DNA of 15,612 nucleotides from JAJYSO01 sp964451785 (GTDB taxonomy: Bacteria; Bacteroidota; Bacteroidia; Flavobacteriales; Flavobacteriaceae), in the NCBI GenBank assembly GCA_964451785.1, contig CAYVJG010000051.1, forward strand, positions 1 to 15,612, in the 5' to 3' direction. Every line of letters starts with the position of its first letter. Within the stretch, counting starts at the first letter, position 1. The notes beneath the pieces were generated by a model. It saw only the letters and a program-made list of their open reading frames with translations, ran no database searches and was not told where the DNA came from. This document shows, piece by piece, positions 12,107 through 15,612 of the stretch. Both the position numbers and the translations under genes were made by a program.

Positions 12107-12145
12107 TATTTATCGCTTATATTTACAATATTCAATTCTCCCATT

Positions 12146-12655
12146 ATGAAAAAAATCGCCCTCCTCTTTTTTGCTATTTGCATGCTAACCAGCTGTGGTA
12201 AAGGCAAAAAGTCAACACAAAAAACAACTGCTCAAGACAATGCGGAACAAGTTGAAACAACAACTCCAAAAGAAACTCCTAAAACAGTGAATAATACGCC
12301 ATGGACAGCCGAGCAGCTCATGCCGGCTGATGTATTGGTACAAAAAATAAAAACCAACCAACTCGACTCTACCCTCCTACTCTCTATAGGTTTTGAAGGC
12401 GTTATCAAAGGCTCAACTGATTTAGGTCCCGCCTCAGAGGCCACAGGTTTAAATAATTTAAAAACCTATTTAGCAAAAGTGCCTAAAGACAAATCCATCG
12501 TGATTTACTGCGGCTGCTGCCCTATGGATGTTTGCCCTAACATCCGACCGGCCTTTGCACTACTCAACAAAATGGGATTTACCAATGCTAAGCTACTCCA
12601 AATTCCAACTAGCATCAAAGCCGATTGGTTAGACAAAGGCTATCCTTCAAAATAG
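12146..12655 (+). CDS. Lipoprotein with a rhodanese-like domain
   Basis: A 169-residue protein. The signal peptide MKKIALLFFAICMLTSC ends in a lipobox (LTSC) with C17 as the lipidated residue, followed by a Thr/Lys/Gln-rich linker to about residue 52. The mature domain (about 55-169) is rhodanese-like: MPADVLVQKI, then IVIYCGCCPMDVCPNIRPAF. The catalytic-loop region carries C122, C124, C125 and C130, a Cys-rich variant rather than the usual CxxGxR active loop. The closing GFTNAKLLQIPTSIKADWLD fits the fold. A thiol or redox role at the cell envelope is possible; none is proven. It begins 39 bp after nadE and probably shares its transcript. A terminator follows. Confidence 0.8.
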   Translation: MKKIALLFFAICMLTSCGKGKKSTQKTTAQDNAEQVETTTPKETPKTVNNTPWTAEQLMPADVLVQKIKTNQLDSTLLLSIGFEGVIKGSTDLGPASEATGLNNLKTYLAKVPKDKSIVIYCGCCPMDVCPNIRPAFALLNKMGFTNAKLLQIPTSIKADWLDKGYPSK

Positions 12656-12682
12656 TTTTAAAAACACTACACACAATTTATC

Positions 12683-12709
12683 AAAGCTGTCTCTTTAGGC
12701 AGCTTTTTT
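12683..12709 (+). terminator. Rho-independent terminator
   Basis: AAAGCTGTC pairs with GGCAGCTTT (one T-G wobble) around a TCTTTA loop, followed by TTT. It lies 28 bp after the lipoprotein stop codon and closes the nadE-lipoprotein unit. Confidence 0.75.
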
Positions 12710-12838
12710 AGTACAACCTGCTGATTAAAAGATTAATCACCCCCTCCAAGCGACCCATAATTTTACGTATTCATCAGTTAAAAAATGTGGTGAGCAACAA
12801 AAACTCTTGTATCTTAGCAGTTCTAAAACACTGATGCA

Positions 12839-14500
12839 TTGCTCAACACATTATCTATAAAAAACTTCGCCTTAATTGAAGATGTCGAACTCTCTTTAGA
12901 AAAAGGCTTATCAATTATTACCGGAGAAACCGGCGCCGGGAAATCCATTTTATTAGGTGCGCTTTCACTCTTGTTAGGAAAGCGAGCAGATCTAAACAGC
13001 ATTAAAGACCCCAAAAAAAAATGTATCATCGAAGGTGATTTTGCTATAAAAACGTATCAACTAGAAGATTTTTTTACAGCAAATGAACTCGATTATGACG
13101 AACACACCATTATTCGTCGTGAAATTTTACCATCGGGAAAATCTCGTGCATTTATCAATGACACCCCCGTAAAAGTCAAACAATTAAGTGCCTTAGGTGA
13201 AAAACTAGTCGATATTCACAGCCAACACGACACCTTATTTATTGGTGAAGCGGTTTATCAATATGAGGTAATCGATGCCTTGGCTGGTCATATGCCACTT
13301 TTAAACGACTATCAAAACAGCTTAAAGACTTACAAATCTTTACAAGCTGATTTAACTGCACTTAAAACGCGCCAACAAGAAGCGCAAAAAGCCTATGACT
13401 ACCATTCATTTCTACTAAATGAATTACGAGAAAGTAACTTGCAAGTTGGCATGCAAGCCGAATTAGAAGAACGCTACAATCAGCTGTCAAATGTTGAAGA
13501 ACTCAAAGAGAGTATTCAATTTTCATTACAACGCCTGCAACAAGAAGATTTTGGAGTTAATGACAGCTTGATCACCATCAAAAACAAAATAAGTCGCCTT
13601 GAAAATTACGGTCAAAAATACAAAAGCCTCAGTGAGCGACTTACTAGTGTTGCTATTGAAGTTGAAGATATTACGGCTGAATTAGAAAATCTAGTCAGTG
13701 AAGTTGAAGACGACCCTCAAGCTTTAGATCAAGTGAATGAGCAACTACAAAATTTGTATATGTTGCAAAAGAAACACGGCGTCAACGAAGTAGAAGATTT
13801 ATTAAAAATTCAAGCTGATCTAGAAGAAAGCGTAGAAACCTCTGAACATGCAGATGCGGATATTAAACGCCTCGAAAAACGTATTCAAAAAACAGAACAA
13901 GAAGCCGACAAATTAGCAACAACACTCCGCAAGAATCGCTTAAAAGTCGTTCCTAATTTTAAAGCAGAGGTCGAATCTATTTTAGCTAAACTCGGCATGA
14001 AAGACGCTCAGCTTCAAATAGAGCTACCACAAACAAATAGCTTTACAAACTTAGGAAAAGACCACATGCAATGGCTATTTTCGGCTAACAAAGGTGGTCG
14101 TTTTCAAGAGCTTAAAAAAAGTGCTTCAGGCGGAGAGCTGTCGCGCATCACTCTAGCTATTAAAAGTATTTTGGCGCGCTACAGCAACTTACCCACCCTC
14201 ATTTTTGACGAAATTGACACAGGTGTTTCTGGCGATGTGGCTCAAAAAATGGGCATTATTATGCAAGCTATGGGACAACATCTCCAAATTATATCTATTT
14301 CTCACCTTCCGCAAATTGCAGCTAAAGGACAACAACATTACAAAGTGTACAAAGAAACCATCAAAGGTAACACTCACACCACTATCATTCAACTCTCACC
14401 TGAACAACGTATTCAAGAAATTGCAGAAATGCTCGATGGTAAAAACACTTCAGCTTCAGCCATTGCGCATGCCAAATCACTTTTGGAATTAAAGCAATAA
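12839..14500 (+). CDS. recN: DNA repair ATPase RecN
   Basis: A 553-residue SMC-like protein acting in double-strand-break repair in the cytoplasm. The N-terminal ATPase half has MLNTLSIKNFALIEDVEL and Walker A GETGAGKS at 29-36. A coiled-coil region spans about 155-370. The C-terminal half has the ABC signature SGGELSR at 430-436, Walker B LIFDEIDTGVSG at 454-465 and the ISISHLPQIAA switch (485-495). Length is normal for the family. The start is TTG at 12839: no in-frame ATG lies nearby, and the conserved LNTLSIKNFALI follows at once. A -7-like box TATCTTAG (12810-12817) lies 22 bp upstream. Confidence 0.95.
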   Translation: MLNTLSIKNFALIEDVELSLEKGLSIITGETGAGKSILLGALSLLLGKRADLNSIKDPKKKCIIEGDFAIKTYQLEDFFTANELDYDEHTIIRREILPSGKSRAFINDTPVKVKQLSALGEKLVDIHSQHDTLFIGEAVYQYEVIDALAGHMPLLNDYQNSLKTYKSLQADLTALKTRQQEAQKAYDYHSFLLNELRESNLQVGMQAELEERYNQLSNVEELKESIQFSLQRLQQEDFGVNDSLITIKNKISRLENYGQKYKSLSERLTSVAIEVEDITAELENLVSEVEDDPQALDQVNEQLQNLYMLQKKHGVNEVEDLLKIQADLEESVETSEHADADIKRLEKRIQKTEQEADKLATTLRKNRLKVVPNFKAEVESILAKLGMKDAQLQIELPQTNSFTNLGKDHMQWLFSANKGGRFQELKKSASGGELSRITLAIKSILARYSNLPTLIFDEIDTGVSGDVAQKMGIIMQAMGQHLQIISISHLPQIAAKGQQHYKVYKETIKGNTHTTIIQLSPEQRIQEIAEMLDGKNTSASAIAHAKSLLELKQ

Positions 14501-14561
14501 TCCCTTATATCTCTAAAGTATTTTCTACCATCATAACTTGTATTTGTGACTTGAACCCGCC

Positions 14562-14592
14562 GTTCATTTTTTCATCAATGGAAAAAATGAAC
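14562..14592. repeat. Perfect 12-bp hairpin downstream of recN
   Basis: GTTCATTTTTTC (14562-14573) and GAAAAAATGAAC (14581-14592) are exact complements around a 7-base loop. The stem is mostly A-T and no T-run follows, so it is at best a weak terminator. Otherwise 14501-14745 holds only the pcm promoter. Confidence 0.5.
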
Positions 14593-14694
14593 AACATTAG
14601 CATTTAGGACAGAATTGATTCTTTACCTATTATTTTGACTCTTAAATTCTCCATTTTTAAGCAACCCAGCATTTTTTTATCAGTGGTCTTTTCT

Positions 14695-14702
14695 TATTTT
14701 TG
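14695..14702 (+). promoter_or_regulatory. -7 promoter box (TAnnTTTG) for pcm
   Basis: TATTTTTG fits the consensus exactly and lies 43 bp before ATG 14746, giving a leader of roughly 35-40 nt. No convincing -33 element is seen. Confidence 0.45.
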
Positions 14703-14745
14703 TACTTAACAAAAGTTTTTTACCCTTCTTTTTTAATCTACCCAT

Positions 14746-15396
14746 ATGCTTACGCTTAAAGATTCGTATCGTCATCAAGGCAAACGCAATCACTTAGTAC
14801 AACTTTTAAGAGAAAAAGGAATTCGTGATGAAAACGTATTAAACGCCATTGGTCGTGTTCCGCGTCATTGGTTTTTAGACAGTAGTTTTGAAGAACATGC
14901 CTATCGCGACAAAGCCTTCCCTATTGCCGCAGATCAAACTATTTCTCATCCTTTTACGGTAGCTTTTCAAACAGAACTCCTCCAACTAAAACCTGGAGAA
15001 AAAGTTTTGGAAATCGGCACAGGAAGTGGCTATCAAACAGCTGTTTTATGCGAGTTAGGGGCACAAGTATATGGCATTGAACGCCAAGGTGAACTCTTTC
15101 GAAAAACTAAAAATTTCTTGCCTCGAATCGGTTACCACCCCAAGCAACTCAGCTTTGGTGACGGCTATAAGGGCATGATTCAAAAAGCCCCTTTTCATAA
15201 AATTATCGTCACAGCCGGCGCCCCATATATCCCCAAAGCATTACTCAATCAGCTCATTATCGGCGGACGCATGGTGATTCCCATAGGTGAAGACCCGCAA
15301 ATTATGACTCTACTCATACGAAAATCAGCTAAAGAATTTGAGAAAAAAGAATACGGCGAATTTCGCTTCGTCCCTATGCTTAAAAATCGAATCTAA
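14746..15396 (+). CDS. pcm: Protein-L-isoaspartate O-methyltransferase
   Basis: A 216-residue class I SAM-dependent methyltransferase. The PCMT signature RDKAFPIAADQTISHPFTVA spans about 54-73. SAM-binding motif I, VLEIGTGSGYQTAVL, is at 87-101, followed by GIERQ (motif II region), DGYKG, and the KIIVTAGAP and LIIGGRMVIPIG segments. It starts repair of isomerised aspartyl residues by methylating L-isoaspartate with S-adenosylmethionine, in the cytoplasm. Length and motif order are normal. It is monocistronic here, with its own -7 box at 14695. From its stop codon to the window end (15397-15612) I see no gene. Confidence 0.93.
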   Translation: MLTLKDSYRHQGKRNHLVQLLREKGIRDENVLNAIGRVPRHWFLDSSFEEHAYRDKAFPIAADQTISHPFTVAFQTELLQLKPGEKVLEIGTGSGYQTAVLCELGAQVYGIERQGELFRKTKNFLPRIGYHPKQLSFGDGYKGMIQKAPFHKIIVTAGAPYIPKALLNQLIIGGRMVIPIGEDPQIMTLLIRKSAKEFEKKEYGEFRFVPMLKNRI

Positions 15397-15612
15397 GCGC
15401 AACAACACAGCATCTATACCCTAAAACCAACTCCAAAACACCTGTATCTCCATTGATAACCAACACCTTAAAGAAATAAACCTAACGGAGGCCTTTTACT
15501 TTTTTCTCAAGTTTAATATGAATTTTGATTTGGGCGTGCCCTCGCGTAGCTAAATATAAAATTAGCAGTCTCTTTTAAACACCCCCTATCAACCCGAAAT
15601 CTTGGCCCATCC

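Noticed and set aside
14189..14492. Two alternative-frame ORFs over the end of recN
   Set aside because: They overlap the conserved Walker B and C-terminal region of RecN in other frames and have no recognisable domains.
15532..15567. GGGCGTGCCCTCGCG followed by a small GCTAA/TTAGC hairpin
   Set aside because: It recalls the start of an intergenic repeat common in Flavobacteriia (from memory), but the continuation does not match and the window ends, so no element is called.

Overview
The window looks like Bacteroidota DNA, most likely a Flavobacteriales-type genome. Three things point there. Several genes have the Bacteroidota -7 promoter box TAnnTTTG close upstream, purine-rich Shine-Dalgarno sites are largely absent, and the DNA is AT-rich. 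The RecN, NadE, Pcm and rhodanese-lipoprotein sequences also have a flavobacterial flavour. This assignment is from memory of the families; no search was run. Every gene I accept lies on the + strand.

Positions 1 to about 11,220 are an accessory region built like an integron cassette array. Small genes or operons, all in one direction, are separated by 125-200 bp imperfect palindromes that resemble attC recombination sites. Their left arm starts near CGCTAACAA and their right arm ends near GTTATGGGC. The arm sequences differ between sites yet stay self-complementary. The cargo comes as small regulator-plus-effector sets: Crp/Fnr + VOC + cupin; ArsR + SRPBCC + DoxX; SRPBCC alone; a nonsense-mutated SRPBCC; an M20 amidohydrolase; WYL regulator + VOC; Crp/Fnr + YceI; and a SASA esterase. 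No integrase gene is visible, and the array continues past the left edge.

One palindrome (split between about 3468 and 4106) is interrupted by a 494-bp ORF-less group II intron on the minus strand. It has a recognisable domain V with a CGC triad and a domain VI. Its position and orientation match the group IIC-attC introns known from integrons: bottom strand, opposite to the cassette genes, just outside the folded stem. I regard this as the best independent evidence that the palindromes fold and behave as attC-like sites.

Decay is frequent. There is an in-frame stop in a third SRPBCC gene, an ORF remnant beside the intron, and a graveyard at 6822-7477 holding likely RidA, AraC and membrane-protein fragments. 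Some palindromes are reduced to half-sites.

From about 11,220 the window is core chromosome: nadE, a rhodanese-like lipoprotein, recN and pcm, with ordinary promoters and terminators. The border is a left half-site with no right arm.

Regulation can be read in two cassettes. A perfect CRP-type TGTGA-N6-TCACA operator lies between the first Crp/Fnr gene and its VOC/cupin targets. A pair of 18-bp direct repeats flanks the -7 box of the ArsR operon.
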